The translations under genes were made by a program, and so were the position numbers. A stretch of DNA of 64,000 nt from assembly GCF_011806425.1 (NCBI RefSeq), contig NZ_JAATOV010000001.1:744001-808000 (forward strand). Direction: 5' to 3'. Under the pieces are notes generated by a model. The model did not search any database and had not been told where the DNA came from. It saw only the letters and a list, made by a program, of their open reading frames with translations. The stretch is from Thalassospira lucentensis. GTDB lineage: Bacteria > Pseudomonadota > Alphaproteobacteria > Rhodospirillales > Thalassospiraceae. This document shows positions 35,912 to 45,525 of this stretch, one piece after another. Positions within the stretch are counted from its first letter, which is position 1. Every line of letters begins with the position of its first letter.

Positions 35912-36319
35912 TCAGGGATGCATTTTTGCACCTTTGGTAATTTTATCGACAATGCGTTTTTCGGCATGGATGCCAATCCCGACAAATTTGGCATCATCCG
36001 GGGCAAGTTTGGCGAAAACCTCGCGATTGGCGGCATCATGGCCGGTCTCGAACATTTCTTCGATATAGGCCGATACACAAATCCCACGGTTTAGGGTGCG
36101 TTGATGGATTTTTTCCATGGTCGCGGCATCGGCCGCTAAAACGATTGCTGGTTGGCGTGACAGCCGATTGTACATATTATTCTTCGCGTCGACATAAGGC
36201 TCACCGATAATATCGGGGGTCTGCGCAACGATGCCGCTCATCAAAAAGGCCGTCACATTAAGGGACTGCCACCCCTGAAGATCATTGCGCAAAACCAGCG
36301 CGACCTTGGTATCAAACAT
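35912..36319 (-). CDS. DUF2000 family protein
   Basis: A 135-residue protein matching the DUF2000 pattern: KVALVLRNDLQGWQSLNVTAFLMSGI at the start, YVDAKNNMYNRLSRQPAIVLAAD in the middle and FVGIGIHAEKRIVDKITKG at the end. The family has a peptidyl-tRNA-hydrolase-2-like fold and no established role. The start at 36319 has GGAG seven bases upstream; the frame to 36364 enters the promoter of the divergent AraC gene. Its stop abuts the yraN stop. It is most likely the target of the AraC-type regulator beside it (only 32 bp between start codons). Confidence 0.8.
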   Translation of the reverse strand: MFDTKVALVLRNDLQGWQSLNVTAFLMSGIVAQTPDIIGEPYVDAKNNMYNRLSRQPAIVLAADAATMEKIHQRTLNRGICVSAYIEEMFETGHDAANREVFAKLAPDDAKFVGIGIHAEKRIVDKITKGAKMHP

Positions 36320-36351
36320 ATGTTTTCTCCATCCGGTTCGGGTATCAGGTG

Positions 36352-37215
36352 ATGACAAAAGCAATAGAACAGGAAACCGACCCCGGTATTGAACGTTTGT
36401 GCAAAAAGCACGAAAGATTCATTTCGGCCCCGCCAACACCGGGGATCGAACGGATGGAAGCGCAGTTTTTTGGCAATATGTTTGCCCCGCACCGGCACGA
36501 TACCTATGCGCTGGGCATCACCATGCACGGGGTTCAGACATTTAATTATCGCGGTGAATATCGCGCCAGCAATCCGGGCAATGTCATCATCCTGCATCCT
36601 GATGAACTTCATGATGGCGGTGCGGGAACAGATGACGGGCTGCAATATCGCATGCTTTATCTTGAACCGGCCCTTTTGCGGCGAGGCCTTGATCATGATC
36701 ACGCATCCCTTCCCTTCATCGGCGATCCGGTCATCCATGACCCGATCCTTTGGTCGACACTGGCATCTGTTTTGGGCGAACTCGATCGCGATGTGGATCC
36801 ACTGTTGTGTGATCAATTCATAAGCGACATCGCCCAGCGCCTGTCACAACATGCAAAGGCACCGCTGAAACAACCGCGTTTCAATGCCGCACAACGTATG
36901 GATCAGGTGCGTGAATTTCTTGCCGCGCATTTTGATCGGCCGGTGCAGTCAGATGAACTTGAACAGGTAGCAGGCATGGATCGTTATCGCCTGATCCGTC
37001 ATTTTCGCGCCCGTTTTGGCACAACGCCGTATCGCTACCTGATTATGCGTCGCCTGCAAAAGGCCCGCGCCCTGATGGTTTTGGGGCAACCGTTGGCCGG
37101 GGTTGCTGCGGACACCGGGTTTTCTGATCAAAGCCATCTGAACCGTCATTTCCGGCAGACATATGGTGTCACACCCGGTCGGTGGCTTTCGCTGACCCGG
37201 CAAGACGATCGGTGA
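36352..37215 (+). CDS. AraC-family transcriptional regulator
   Basis: A 287-residue regulator. The N-terminal half (about 20-150) is a cupin-type AraC ligand domain (FAPHRHDTYALGITMHGVQTFNYRG... NVIILHPDELHDG, with a His-rich pocket), and the C-terminal 100 residues hold the two AraC helix-turn-helix units (VQSDELEQVAGMDRYRLIRHFRARFGTTPYRYLIMRRLQKAR; LAGVAADTGFSDQSHLNRHFRQTYGVTPGRW). I use ATG 36352; a GTG one codon earlier is possible. The gene is divergent from the DUF2000 gene and probably controls it. Confidence 0.88.
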   Translation: MTKAIEQETDPGIERLCKKHERFISAPPTPGIERMEAQFFGNMFAPHRHDTYALGITMHGVQTFNYRGEYRASNPGNVIILHPDELHDGGAGTDDGLQYRMLYLEPALLRRGLDHDHASLPFIGDPVIHDPILWSTLASVLGELDRDVDPLLCDQFISDIAQRLSQHAKAPLKQPRFNAAQRMDQVREFLAAHFDRPVQSDELEQVAGMDRYRLIRHFRARFGTTPYRYLIMRRLQKARALMVLGQPLAGVAADTGFSDQSHLNRHFRQTYGVTPGRWLSLTRQDDR

Positions 37216-37339
37216 ATTTCGACCGTTGGAAATAAAATAGCAATTTCGGGATAAAACCACCGCGATTTTAAAACTCCTTAACCCCATGCGGTCATAATCG
37301 GCATCAAGATTTGGGGAATTGGGACGAGACATCAAAATA

Positions 37340-38002
37340 ATGACGTCATTTTCTGCCGCTTTTTGGCAGTTCATACAGAGCGCCTGGCATCATCTTTTCG
37401 CAGAACCATGCCACCGCAGGATCGCCCTCATTGCTTTGATTTGCCTTGTTCCGTTATCGGGATGCACATCAATGGCGGTTGGCGGGGCCGCAACCGCGGG
37501 TGTGGCCGCCTTTCAGGAACGCGGGTTCCAAGGTGCTGTCAGCGACACCGCCATCACGGCTGAGATTTGGCAAAAGTTTCTGGCAAAAGACGAAAAGCTG
37601 TTCCTCAATATCGAAATTGAAGTTGTCGAAGGCGAAGTTCTACTGGCAGGTGAAGTCAAAACCTATCAAGACGAGCTTGAAGCGGTTAAGCTGACCTGGC
37701 AGGTTGATGGCGTAAAGCGTGTGCTGAATGAAATCGATGTTGGCGAAGGCACATCCTTTATGGATAGTGCCAGTGATCTTTTGATCACCACCCGGCTGAA
37801 AGCCGCCCTGATGTTCGATACCGATGTTTTTGCGATCAATTACAGCATCGAGACCGTAAAGGGGACGGTACATCTGATGGGCATTGCCCAAGATGACGCC
37901 GAGCGAAAGCGGGTCATCGCACATGCCCGCGAAACCAGCTATGTCAGACGCGTGGTCAGCCATATTCGCCTGAAAAATGATGCAACCCGGCAAGGAACCT
38001 GA
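37340..38002 (+). CDS. BON-domain lipoprotein, DolP/YraP-like
   Basis: A 220-residue outer-membrane-type lipoprotein. After an extended basic n-region comes the helix RIALIALICLVPLSGC with lipidated C42, a Gly/Ala segment (SMAVGGAATAGVAAFQERG), and two BON domains at about 65-130 (DTAITAEIWQKFLAKDEKLFLNIEIEVVEGEVLLAGEV) and 140-210 (LLITTRLKAALMFDTDVFAINYSIETVKGTVHLMGIAQ). This is the architecture of DolP (YraP), which supports envelope integrity and BAM function in enterobacteria. Position near rsmI, LpoA-like and yraN genes matches the E. coli yra locus. A TTG at 37319 is an alternative start. It overlaps the next gene by 26 bp. Confidence 0.85.
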   Translation: MTSFSAAFWQFIQSAWHHLFAEPCHRRIALIALICLVPLSGCTSMAVGGAATAGVAAFQERGFQGAVSDTAITAEIWQKFLAKDEKLFLNIEIEVVEGEVLLAGEVKTYQDELEAVKLTWQVDGVKRVLNEIDVGEGTSFMDSASDLLITTRLKAALMFDTDVFAINYSIETVKGTVHLMGIAQDDAERKRVIAHARETSYVRRVVSHIRLKNDATRQGT

Positions 38003-39065
38003 TCCCATTACCAATATGCGCAACATCATTGACCCGACCGACCCGGATCGCCGATGGCTTGTCGATTATGGCAACGGCCAAAAGCCTGACGCCACGCCAG
38101 CAGAAGCGGCATTGCGCTTTGCGCGTCTGAACGATCCAGACAGCGCGCGCGATATTGCACCATATATGACGCGGCTTGATGCCTTGGCTGAACAAGTCCA
38201 TGACGAACTGGCCCATCGGCTTGCGCGCGGTTCAGATGACAGCGACATTTCAAATAATACGAACGATCATGAAACGATGAGCATCGCCGATATGCTGGCA
38301 GAGGCCACAATCGATGATGTCGTATCCACGCTGCAATCTGTCATCCCGGGCAAAAATGGCTTTCAGGGGGATGCGGAAAACTATGACGATATGGAAAATG
38401 CCGACCTGATGAAGGTCATGGATCGCAAGCGCGGCCTGCCGGTCGCCTTGGCGATGCTTTATATCCATGTTGCACGGCGCTGCGACATTGCCATCACCGG
38501 CATTGATTTCCCCGGGCACTTCCTGCTGCGCGTTCAGGTCAATGGTCAACGCCGCATGATTGATCCGTTCCATGGATGCATTACGCTGCGCCCGGCCGAG
38601 CTGCGCGAATTGTTAAAGTCGTTTAGCGGCCTCGATGCGGAGCTTGAACCGCGCCATTATCGGGAATCTTCCGATAATGCTATTTTATTACGATTACAAA
38701 ACAACCTAAAGGTTCGCGCCCTTCGCGCCGGTGAACTGGCCTATGCGACCCGTATTATCGAACATAGTCTTTTGATTGCGCCGGACCATGAAGGCCTTTG
38801 GCATCAGCTTGGCGCGCTTTATGCCCGCCTTGATCAGGACCACAAGGCACTTGGTGCCTTTGAACAGTTTGTTGGCCTGTGCAAAGACCCGCTTCATCGC
38901 ACCAGAATAGAAGCCGTCATCGAAGAATTACGCGATCGGCTTGGCCTTGCCGATAGTGCGGATGATGTCGCCCCTGCCAAAGCAAAAACCATTGCCGCAG
39001 ACCCTCATGATGGGGCGAACCACGCGCCTGAGGACAATGCACCAATCCCGCTTTTTCCGATTTAG
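37977..39065 (+). CDS. SirB1-type transglutaminase-like / TPR protein
   Basis: A 362-residue soluble protein. Residues about 100-260 match the SirB1 (transglutaminase-like) region: LAEATIDDVVSTLQSVIPGKNGFQGDAENYDD, DRKRGLPVALAMLYIHVARRCDIAITGIDFPGHFLLRV, MIDPFHGC. Two TPR-like helical repeats follow (ALRAGELAYATRIIEHSLLIAPDHEGLWHQLGALYARLDQDHKALGAFEQFV), then a disordered acidic tail. The family is widespread, and its biochemical role is unsettled. The start is uncertain: ATG 37977, ATG 37980 and ATG 38016 are in frame and none has a convincing SD. The overlap with the BON lipoprotein gene suggests coupled expression. Confidence 0.8.
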   Translation: MMQPGKEPDPITNMRNIIDPTDPDRRWLVDYGNGQKPDATPAEAALRFARLNDPDSARDIAPYMTRLDALAEQVHDELAHRLARGSDDSDISNNTNDHETMSIADMLAEATIDDVVSTLQSVIPGKNGFQGDAENYDDMENADLMKVMDRKRGLPVALAMLYIHVARRCDIAITGIDFPGHFLLRVQVNGQRRMIDPFHGCITLRPAELRELLKSFSGLDAELEPRHYRESSDNAILLRLQNNLKVRALRAGELAYATRIIEHSLLIAPDHEGLWHQLGALYARLDQDHKALGAFEQFVGLCKDPLHRTRIEAVIEELRDRLGLADSADDVAPAKAKTIAADPHDGANHAPEDNAPIPLFPI

Positions 39066-39760
39066 TCCCGGCAAACCACCCCCCAAATCACTCTGATATC
39101 CGCTGTCCGATCGCCTTTTGGCCCGAAAAGTTTGGGTTGCTGTCGCAGGTAGGCATATTGTGCCAAAATCGCTAAATTAAGCATTTTGGGTTATATAATT
39201 AACTCTATACTGCCAAATATACACCTAACTTAATATCTCTATTTCAAGACAAACCAGTTTGTCCGTTGTTTCAAGAAATCCGAACACCGGCCTAAATCGA
39301 CATCAAAATCAGTAAAAATGATTTATTTGCGTGTTTTTGACCCAAAATCACCACCAAACGTGGCCAGCGGCCCCACTTGTCCATAACAGGCCCCTAATTT
39401 TCGAAAATCGGCAGTTTTCTGGGACTTCTGATTCCACATGCTTGGCCAGAATGAATTAATTTTCCGGATTGATGGATGTTTGAACCGGCTGCTTGAGAAT
39501 CTGACATCGAAACGAATAGAAAAAACTTCGTATGTAGTTTTTTGATCGCTTAACGAGAGGTTAAACGAACGGGCACGAAACGGTCGCAACACTTGCACCA
39601 ATAATTGCAATCCCTATACTCCCGCCAACGCGCAAACGACCCCTATATATAAAGACGTCCGGTTCGACCGTTTATCGTATCGGCCCATCGGGCAGCAGGC
39701 TTTGACAGGTCTGCCGTTAATCCCACATCCTAAACCGAAAAAATCGCAGGAATAACTTAC
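39066..39760. other. 695-bp non-coding region ahead of the PfkB-type kinase gene
   Basis: An AT-rich intergenic stretch far longer than others in the window. It holds a 95-codon minus-strand frame (39323-39610) with no family resemblance or SD, which I take as chance. Visible structures are an AT hairpin AAAAAACT/AGTTTTTT near 39520-39546 and the promoter at 39593-39620. A small RNA is possible, but nothing in the sequence proves it. Confidence 0.6.
39593..39620 (+). promoter_or_regulatory. Probable sigma-70 promoter of the PfkB-type kinase gene
   Basis: TTGCAC (39593-39598), a 16-base spacer and TATACT (39615-39620). Transcription from here would give a leader of about 135 bases before the ATG at 39761. 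Confidence 0.6.
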
Positions 39761-40750
39761 ATGCACGACACCAAAGTCGACGTCGTCGGTATCGGAAACG
39801 CCATTGTTGATGTCCTTGCCAATTGCAAGGAAGAAGACCTGGAACGGTTGAACCTGGTTAAAAACGCCATGACCCTGATCGACGCAGATGCGGCCGACAG
39901 TCTCTATGAGCAAATGGGACCTGGTATTGAAATGTCTGGCGGTTCTGCGGGCAACACCATGGCTGGCATCGCTGCCCTTGGCGGCAAAGGGGCCTATATC
40001 GGTAAAATCCGTGATGACCAGCTCGGTCAGGTCTTTAGCCACGACATTCGCGCGATTGGCGTGCAGTTTAACTCCACCCCGGCCACCGAAGGCTCCCCAA
40101 CCGCACGCTGCCTGATTTTTGTGACCCCGGATGGCCACCGCACCATGAACACGTTCTTGGGTGCCTGCACGGAACTGGGTCCGGACGATATCGACGAAGA
40201 TCTGATCAAATCGGCAAAGCTGACCTATTTGGAAGGCTATCTGTGGGATCGCCCAGAAGCCAAGGAAGCCTTTGTAAAGGCCGCCAAAGTTGCCCATGAC
40301 GCTGGCCGTCAGGTCTCGATTAGCCTGTCAGACTCTTTCTGTGTGGATCGTCACCGCGAATCGTTCCGCGATCTGGTCCACAATCATATCGACGTGTTGT
40401 TCGCCAACGAAGACGAAATCAAGTCGCTCTATGAAGTCGAAACCTTTGAAGAAGCCCTTGCCGAAGTGCGCAAGCACTGCAAGGTCGCGGCCCTTACCCG
40501 CAGTGAAAAAGGTGCCGTGATCGTTTCGGATTCGGAACTATATGAAATCAGCGCCGAGCCAGTCGCCCGCGTGGTCGATACCACAGGTGCCGGCGATTTG
40601 TTCGCATCTGGCTTCTTGTATGGCTACACACAGGGTCATGACCTTGCGACATGTGGTCAGCTTGGTGCGATTTGCGCAGGCGAAGTGATCTCGCACATGG
40701 GCGCACGCCCGGTTGCCGACCTCAAAGAACTGGCCGTAAAGGCAATCTAA
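39761..40750 (+). CDS. PfkB-family carbohydrate kinase (adenosine kinase-like)
   Basis: A 329-residue ribokinase-fold kinase. N-terminal VVGIGNAIVDVLA, substrate region GGSAGNTMAGIAALGGKGAYIGKI, and C-terminal signature DTTGAGDLFASGFLYG with the catalytic aspartate are diagnostic. The closest recollected group is the alphaproteobacterial adenosine-kinase-like protein, which would phosphorylate adenosine (or a sugar) with ATP; the exact substrate is not provable from sequence. AGGA lies nine bases before the ATG. It is monocistronic, between its own promoter and a clear terminator. Confidence 0.88.
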   Translation: MHDTKVDVVGIGNAIVDVLANCKEEDLERLNLVKNAMTLIDADAADSLYEQMGPGIEMSGGSAGNTMAGIAALGGKGAYIGKIRDDQLGQVFSHDIRAIGVQFNSTPATEGSPTARCLIFVTPDGHRTMNTFLGACTELGPDDIDEDLIKSAKLTYLEGYLWDRPEAKEAFVKAAKVAHDAGRQVSISLSDSFCVDRHRESFRDLVHNHIDVLFANEDEIKSLYEVETFEEALAEVRKHCKVAALTRSEKGAVIVSDSELYEISAEPVARVVDTTGAGDLFASGFLYGYTQGHDLATCGQLGAICAGEVISHMGARPVADLKELAVKAI

Positions 40751-40801
40751 TCCCACCTTGGGTCTGATTTCTGATCCTCCAAGGCAGGTCTGAAAAGATT
40801 T

Positions 40802-40838
40802 AACAGGACGGCAATATTTGATTGTCGTCCTGTTTTGC
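40802..40838 (+). terminator. Terminator of the PfkB-type kinase gene
   Basis: Stem AACAGGACGGCAAT / ATTGTCGTCCTGTT (one mismatch) with a five-base loop followed by TTGCTTGG, 52 bp after the stop. Confidence 0.85.
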
Positions 40839-41196
40839 TTGGAAAAATAGCGCGGCTTACCGGGCTTTGCACTGCACACAAGCATTGACTTTATACAAAC
40901 TTTAGCGCAAACACCCCGGATTGCAGAAAAATCAACCCCGCATGGCGTGCACGAGGCTGGTCATTCGCCTCCACATTGGCTATGACAGGGCAACTTCGAG
41001 CCAACCTGCAATTTGTCATTGGGCCAGTAAACATTCAGCACGTGCAGTACTGCGCATATCGCGCGGGTTTGACCTTGCCGACCGAATAGACCCGGTCTTG
41101 TGGCGGCTGAATATCTACTGGCCTTGAAACTTTTACTGACCGATGCGCAAGGGATACATCCCGGCGCGCGGCATTTTTATTCTGGAGTCCGCGCCA
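40839..41196. other. 358-bp intergenic region upstream of typA
   Basis: No gene is visible. A possible promoter is TTGCAC near 40866 with TTATAC 18 bases later. The rest carries no clear repeat or hairpin. Confidence 0.5.
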
Positions 41197-43017
41197 ATGA
41201 ACTTGCGCAATATCGCCATCATCGCTCACGTTGACCATGGCAAAACCACCCTCGTCGATGCGATGTTCCGTCAGTCTGGCGTCTATCGTGACAACCAGCG
41301 CGTTGATGAACGCGCAATGGACAGCAACGATCTCGAACGCGAACGCGGCATTACCATTATGGCAAAGCCGACCGCTATTCAGTGGGGCGAAACCCGTATC
41401 AACATCGTTGATACCCCGGGCCACGCCGATTTCGGCGGCGAAGTTGAACGTATCCTGTCCATGGTTGACGGTGTTGTTCTGTTGGTTGACTCGGCCGAAG
41501 GCCCGATGCCACAGACCAAATTCGTTTTGGGTAAAGCCCTGAAACTCGGTCTGAAGCCAATCGTCATCATCAACAAAATTGACCGTCCTGACGAACGCGC
41601 CGAGGAAGTTCTCGACGAAATCTTCGATCTGTTCGTATCGCTTGAAGCAAGCGAAGAACAGCTCGACTTCCCGACCCTTTATGCATCGGGTCGTGATGGC
41701 TGGGCAGCCCTTGCCCCAGAAGGTCCGAAAGAAAATCTGACCCCGCTGATGGATCTGATTTTGGACTACGTCCCGGCACCAAAAGCCGACGTTGACGCAC
41801 CGTTCGCAATGATTGCGACCATGCTGCATGCAGATAACTTCCTTGGTCGTATCCTGACCGGTCGTGTCGCGCAGGGCCGTGCGAAACTCAACATGCCGGT
41901 TAAAGTTCTGCGTGGCGATGGCACGGTTGAAACCGGCCGTCTGTCGAAACTGATGGGCTTCCGCGGTCTCGACCGTGTCCCACAGGAAGAAGCAGAAGCT
42001 GGTGACATCATCGCGATTGCTGGCCTGACCAACGCAACCGTTGCCGACACCATCTGCTCGACCGAAATCACCGCTGCGATTTCAAGCCAGCCGATCGATC
42101 CGCCGACGCTTGCAATGACCTTCTCGGTCAACAACTCGCCGCTCGCAGGTCAAGAAGGTGACAAAGTTACCTCGCGTATGATCCGTGCCCGTCTTGAGCG
42201 CGAAGCCGAAGGCAACATCGCGATTAAAATCGGTGAAACCGCCGATAAAGACGCATTTGAAGTTGCCGGTCGTGGCGAACTTCAGCTGGGCGTTTTGATC
42301 GAAACCATGCGCCGCGAAGGTTACGAGCTTTCGATCTCGCGTCCGCGCGTTCTGATCCAGGAAATCGACGGCGTCATGTCTGAGCCGTTCGAAGAAGTTC
42401 AGGTCGACGTTGACGAAGAGTTTGCGGGTGCCGTTGTTGAGAAAATGAGCCTGCGTAAAGCCGAAATGACCGACATGCGGTCTTCCGGTGGTGGCAAGAC
42501 CCGTATCATCTTCCACGCGCCGTCGCGTGGCCTGATCGGCTATCACGGTGAATTCCTGACCGATACCCGTGGTACCGGCGTTATGAACCGTGTGTTCCAT
42601 TCTTATGGCCCGGTCAAAGGTGCGATTGCTGGTCGTCGTAACGGCGTTCTGATTTCAAACGATCAGGGCGATGCTGTCGCCTATGCGCTTTGGGGTCTTG
42701 AAGATCGTGGTTCGATGTTCATTAACCCGGGTGACCGCGTTTACGAAGGCATGGTCATTGGCGAACATAACCGCAGCAACGATCTTGAGGTTAACATCCT
42801 CAAAGGTAAAAAACTGACCAACGTTCGTGCATCGGGCAAGGATGACGCAATCACCCTGACCCCGCCGCGCCGCATGTCCCTGGAAGAGGCCCTTGCCTAC
42901 ATCCAGAACGACGAGCTGGTCGAAGTAACGCCTTCAAGCATTCGTATCCGTAAGCTGCACCTTGATCCGAACGTGCGCAAACGCGAAAGCCGTAAATCAG
43001 AATCCGAAACTGTCTAA
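41197..43017 (+). CDS. typA: Ribosome-associated GTPase TypA/BipA
   Basis: A 606-residue translational GTPase related to EF-G, involved in ribosome assembly and stress or cold adaptation. G1 [10 protein letters not shown]2 region RERGITI, G3 [15 protein letters not shown]4 NKIDRPDE, then the beta-barrel and EF-G-like domains and the BipA-specific C-terminal domain ([44 protein letters not shown]). ATG 41197 with GGAG nine bases upstream gives the usual length; the frame extends upstream to 41143 without conservation. Codon choice is strongly biased, as expected of a well-expressed gene. It is monocistronic. Confidence 0.97.
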   Translation: MNLRNIAIIAHVDHGKTTLVDAMFRQSGVYRDNQRVDERAMDSNDLERERGITIMAKPTAIQWGETRINIVDTPGHADFGGEVERILSMVDGVVLLVDSAEGPMPQTKFVLGKALKLGLKPIVIINKIDRPDERAEEVLDEIFDLFVSLEASEEQLDFPTLYASGRDGWAALAPEGPKENLTPLMDLILDYVPAPKADVDAPFAMIATMLHADNFLGRILTGRVAQGRAKLNMPVKVLRGDGTVETGRLSKLMGFRGLDRVPQEEAEAGDIIAIAGLTNATVADTICSTEITAAISSQPIDPPTLAMTFSVNNSPLAGQEGDKVTSRMIRARLEREAEGNIAIKIGETADKDAFEVAGRGELQLGVLIETMRREGYELSISRPRVLIQEIDGVMSEPFEEVQVDVDEEFAGAVVEKMSLRKAEMTDMRSSGGGKTRIIFHAPSRGLIGYHGEFLTDTRGTGVMNRVFHSYGPVKGAIAGRRNGVLISNDQGDAVAYALWGLEDRGSMFINPGDRVYEGMVIGEHNRSNDLEVNILKGKKLTNVRASGKDDAITLTPPRRMSLEEALAYIQNDELVEVTPSSIRIRKLHLDPNVRKRESRKSESETV

Positions 43018-43035
43018 TTGTTTCGATTTCGAATT

Positions 43036-43070
43036 AAAAAAGGCCGGTCCATTTGGATCGGCCTTTTTTG
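43036..43070 (+). terminator. Terminator of typA
   Basis: Stem AAAAAAGGCCGGTCC / GGATCGGCCTTTTTT (one G-T pair) with loop ATTT, 20 bp after the typA stop. Confidence 0.92.
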
Positions 43071-43245
43071 CGTTTAAGCCCAAGACGTTAACGACCGATG
43101 CGTCAGCCCGAACCCGCCCACCAATCCGCACAAATTGCCCCACACCCGACAGCAATCTTAATCCTGCACCAAAGCACGATTTCGGCTTTCCTTAACCAGT
43201 TATCGCCTACCTTGTCGGCACAGGGTCCTCGAACAGGGAAAAGTG

Positions 43246-44814
43246 ATGCAGAGCGCCGAAAAAAGAAGCTGGAGCGAGGCATTTGCCGCCTTCATCCATC
43301 CACGTGTGATCACTATGCTGTTTATGGGCCTGTCTGCAGGCATTCCCATTCTTTTGATTTTCTCGACCCTGTCGATTTGGCTGCGCGAAGCGGGCGTGGA
43401 TCGCTCCACCGTGACCTATTTTAGCTGGGCCGCCCTTGGCTATTCGTTCAAATTCGTCTGGGCGCCGCTGATTGACCGGCTACCCTTTCCGGTCTTGCAC
43501 GGCCTGCTGGGACGTCGGCGCAGCTGGCTGATCGTTGCGCAAAGCTGCATCATTGGTGCCATTCTTTGGATGGGGCTAACCGATCCGTCGCAAAACCTGA
43601 CCATGATGGCGTTTGCCGCTGTTGCGCTTGGCTTTGCATCTGCCACCCAGGATATTGTGATTGATGCCTATCGCATTGAGGCCGCGGATACCGACCTTCA
43701 GGCGATGATGAGTTCGGCCTATATCGCAGGCTATCGCATCGGCATGATCGTTGCTGGTGCCGGCGCACTGACCATTGCCGGGCTGTTTGAGGCCGAGGGC
43801 ACCTACCAACCCTATGCCTGGACGATGGCCTATGCCTGCATGGCGCTTGCGATGGGGGTTGGGGTGATCACCACCCTTTTGATCCGCGAACCCGAAGTTA
43901 ACCGCACCGACAGCAAGTATTTCCATAAAACGTCGGACTATGCGCGCTTTCTGGCAATGTTTGCCGTCACCGTCATCGCCTTTATCGTCGCCAATCTTTA
44001 TGTCGGTGATCTGACCGACCCGCTTAAAAAGATCCTGCGGAACGCAGGTATGATTTCCGAACTGGCCAGCTTTATCGCAGGCGCGCTGAAACTGGCCATT
44101 TCAATTGCCATCGCCATTGGGGTCGCATGGCTGACAACCCGGTTTGGCTTGACCCCGACAGGCATGGTGCGTGAAACCTATATCTCCCCCGTAAAGGACT
44201 TTATCGACCGTTATGGCAAGGCTGCGATCATTGTCTTAACCCTAATTGGGGTTTATCGCATTGCCGACATTGTCATGGGTGTCATGGCAAATGTGTTTTA
44301 CACCGACCTTGGATTTTCCAAGGAAGAAATCGCCGCGGTCTCAAAAACCTTTGGTCTGTTCATGACCATCACCGGCAGTTTCATGGGTGGGGTTCTGTCG
44401 GTACGGTTTGGGGTTGTCCGCATCTTGTTTCTTGGCGCGCTGTTATCGGCGATTACCAACATCCTGTTTGCGATCATGGCCCATCTTGGCGCCAACACCG
44501 TCATGTTTGCCGTGGTGATCATGGCCGATAACCTTTCGGGTGGTTTGGCAACCGCGGCCTTCATTGCTTATCTGTCGGGACTGACCAATATTTCCTTCAC
44601 GGCAATGCAATACGCGATCTTCAGTTCGATCATGACCCTGTTTCCCAAAATCCTTGCCGGGTTCTCGGGCACCGCGGTCGATGCGGTTGGATATAGCTGG
44701 TTCTTTATCGGAACCGCCCTGATTGGCATTCCCGTACTTTATCTTGTGGTGTTGGCTGCACGCTTGACCGATGTCGAAAACCCATCGCCGAAATCCGCTG
44801 ACGCAGATGCCTAG
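43246..44814 (+). CDS. AmpG-like muropeptide MFS permease
   Basis: A 522-residue integral membrane protein of the major facilitator superfamily, AmpG type. The N-terminal block (VITMLFMGLSAGIPILLIFSTLSIWLREAGVDRSTVTYFSWAALGYSFKFVWAPLIDRL) and LGRRRSWLIVAQ are typical of AmpG, which imports GlcNAc-anhydroMurNAc peptides for cell-wall recycling. About 12-14 helices can be counted, with an extra pair in the middle (VTVIAFIVANL; LAISIAIAIGVAWL). ATG 43246 is used; GTG 43243 is adjacent. No beta-lactamase or recycling gene is adjacent. The polar C-terminal tail is short. Confidence 0.87.
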   Translation: MQSAEKRSWSEAFAAFIHPRVITMLFMGLSAGIPILLIFSTLSIWLREAGVDRSTVTYFSWAALGYSFKFVWAPLIDRLPFPVLHGLLGRRRSWLIVAQSCIIGAILWMGLTDPSQNLTMMAFAAVALGFASATQDIVIDAYRIEAADTDLQAMMSSAYIAGYRIGMIVAGAGALTIAGLFEAEGTYQPYAWTMAYACMALAMGVGVITTLLIREPEVNRTDSKYFHKTSDYARFLAMFAVTVIAFIVANLYVGDLTDPLKKILRNAGMISELASFIAGALKLAISIAIAIGVAWLTTRFGLTPTGMVRETYISPVKDFIDRYGKAAIIVLTLIGVYRIADIVMGVMANVFYTDLGFSKEEIAAVSKTFGLFMTITGSFMGGVLSVRFGVVRILFLGALLSAITNILFAIMAHLGANTVMFAVVIMADNLSGGLATAAFIAYLSGLTNISFTAMQYAIFSSIMTLFPKILAGFSGTAVDAVGYSWFFIGTALIGIPVLYLVVLAARLTDVENPSPKSADADA

Positions 44815-44920
44815 TCAGCCGGGTTCGTGCGCCTCACTGCGATCATACCGACGGGCAGCACAGCTTACGTCAACGCATTCCCACCAGTTGGAACATGCAC
44901 TTACCGCTTAAGCCTAAAAC

Positions 44921-44955
44921 AAAACCGGACGCCTTAAACGGGCGTCCGGTTTTTC
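44921..44955. terminator. Bidirectional terminator between the AmpG-like gene and ptsN
   Basis: Stem AAAACCGGACGCC / GGCGTCCGGTTTTT with a six-base loop between two convergent genes; T-runs on both strands. Confidence 0.92.
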
Positions 44956-45018
44956 AAATTCTGCGCTTTTATATCTGTGTCTGATCTTACGGGGGCTACC
45001 CGACGCTTACTGACCCTT

Positions 45019-45525
45019 TCAGGCGGCCTGTTCGGCTTCGTCCTGTGTCAGCAAAGCATAGATCGCATCGGCGGAACCTGCGCCGCGCAGTTTGTCACAC
45101 ATGCCCTGATTACGCAGCAGGCGCGAAATGCGTGCCAGCGCTTTCAGATGATCGGCACCAGCTTCTTCGGGCGCAATCAACATGCAGAACAAATCGACCG
45201 GATGTTCATCCACCGCGTCGAACTCAATCGGGTTCTGAGCACGGGCAAAAACCATATACAGTCGATCAAGGTCATTCAGCTTGCCATGCGGAATTGCGAC
45301 ACCGCCGCCAACACCTGTGCTGCCAAGCTTTTCACGATCAAGCAGGACAGAAAAAATCTCGCTTGCGTCGCGTCCGGTAACTTCGGCTGCTTTTTCGGCA
45401 AGTTCCTCAAGCACAGCTTTTTTCGCACCGGACCGCAGTGCCGGAATGACCCCGGACGGGGTAAGAATAGATGATATGTCCATTTTTCGCGTTGCGTTGT
45501 TTGGCTCAGAATCTGTGTCCGTCAC
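45019..45525 (-). CDS. ptsN: PTS IIA-like nitrogen regulatory protein EIIA-Ntr
   Basis: A 168-residue phosphocarrier of the nitrogen PTS. The phosphorylated histidine is H80 in GGGVAIPHGKL, and the core runs from DISSILTPSGV to the C-terminal helix. It sits directly downstream of hpf and rpoN, the classic location. The GTG start at 45525 overlaps the hpf stop by four bases (GTGA), so I use it, though ATG 45483 (MDISSIL) would give the more usual length of about 154. It probably regulates potassium/nitrogen and stress responses together with PtsP/NPr encoded elsewhere. Confidence 0.94.
   Translation of the reverse strand: MTDTDSEPNNATRKMDISSILTPSGVIPALRSGAKKAVLEELAEKAAEVTGRDASEIFSVLLDREKLGSTGVGGGVAIPHGKLNDLDRLYMVFARAQNPIEFDAVDEHPVDLFCMLIAPEEAGADHLKALARISRLLRNQGMCDKLRGAGSADAIYALLTQDEAEQAA

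Noticed and set aside
39323-39610. A 95-codon minus-strand ORF in the long intergenic gap
   Set aside because: No SD, no conserved pattern, a composition that looks random; kept only as part of the non-coding region note.
39614-40297. A 227-codon minus-strand ORF opposite the PfkB-type kinase gene
   Set aside because: Shadow frame; the plus strand encodes the complete kinase with GAGD signature.
41035-41829. A 264-codon minus-strand ORF opposite typA
   Set aside because: Long antisense frame produced by the strongly biased codons of typA; no recognisable protein.
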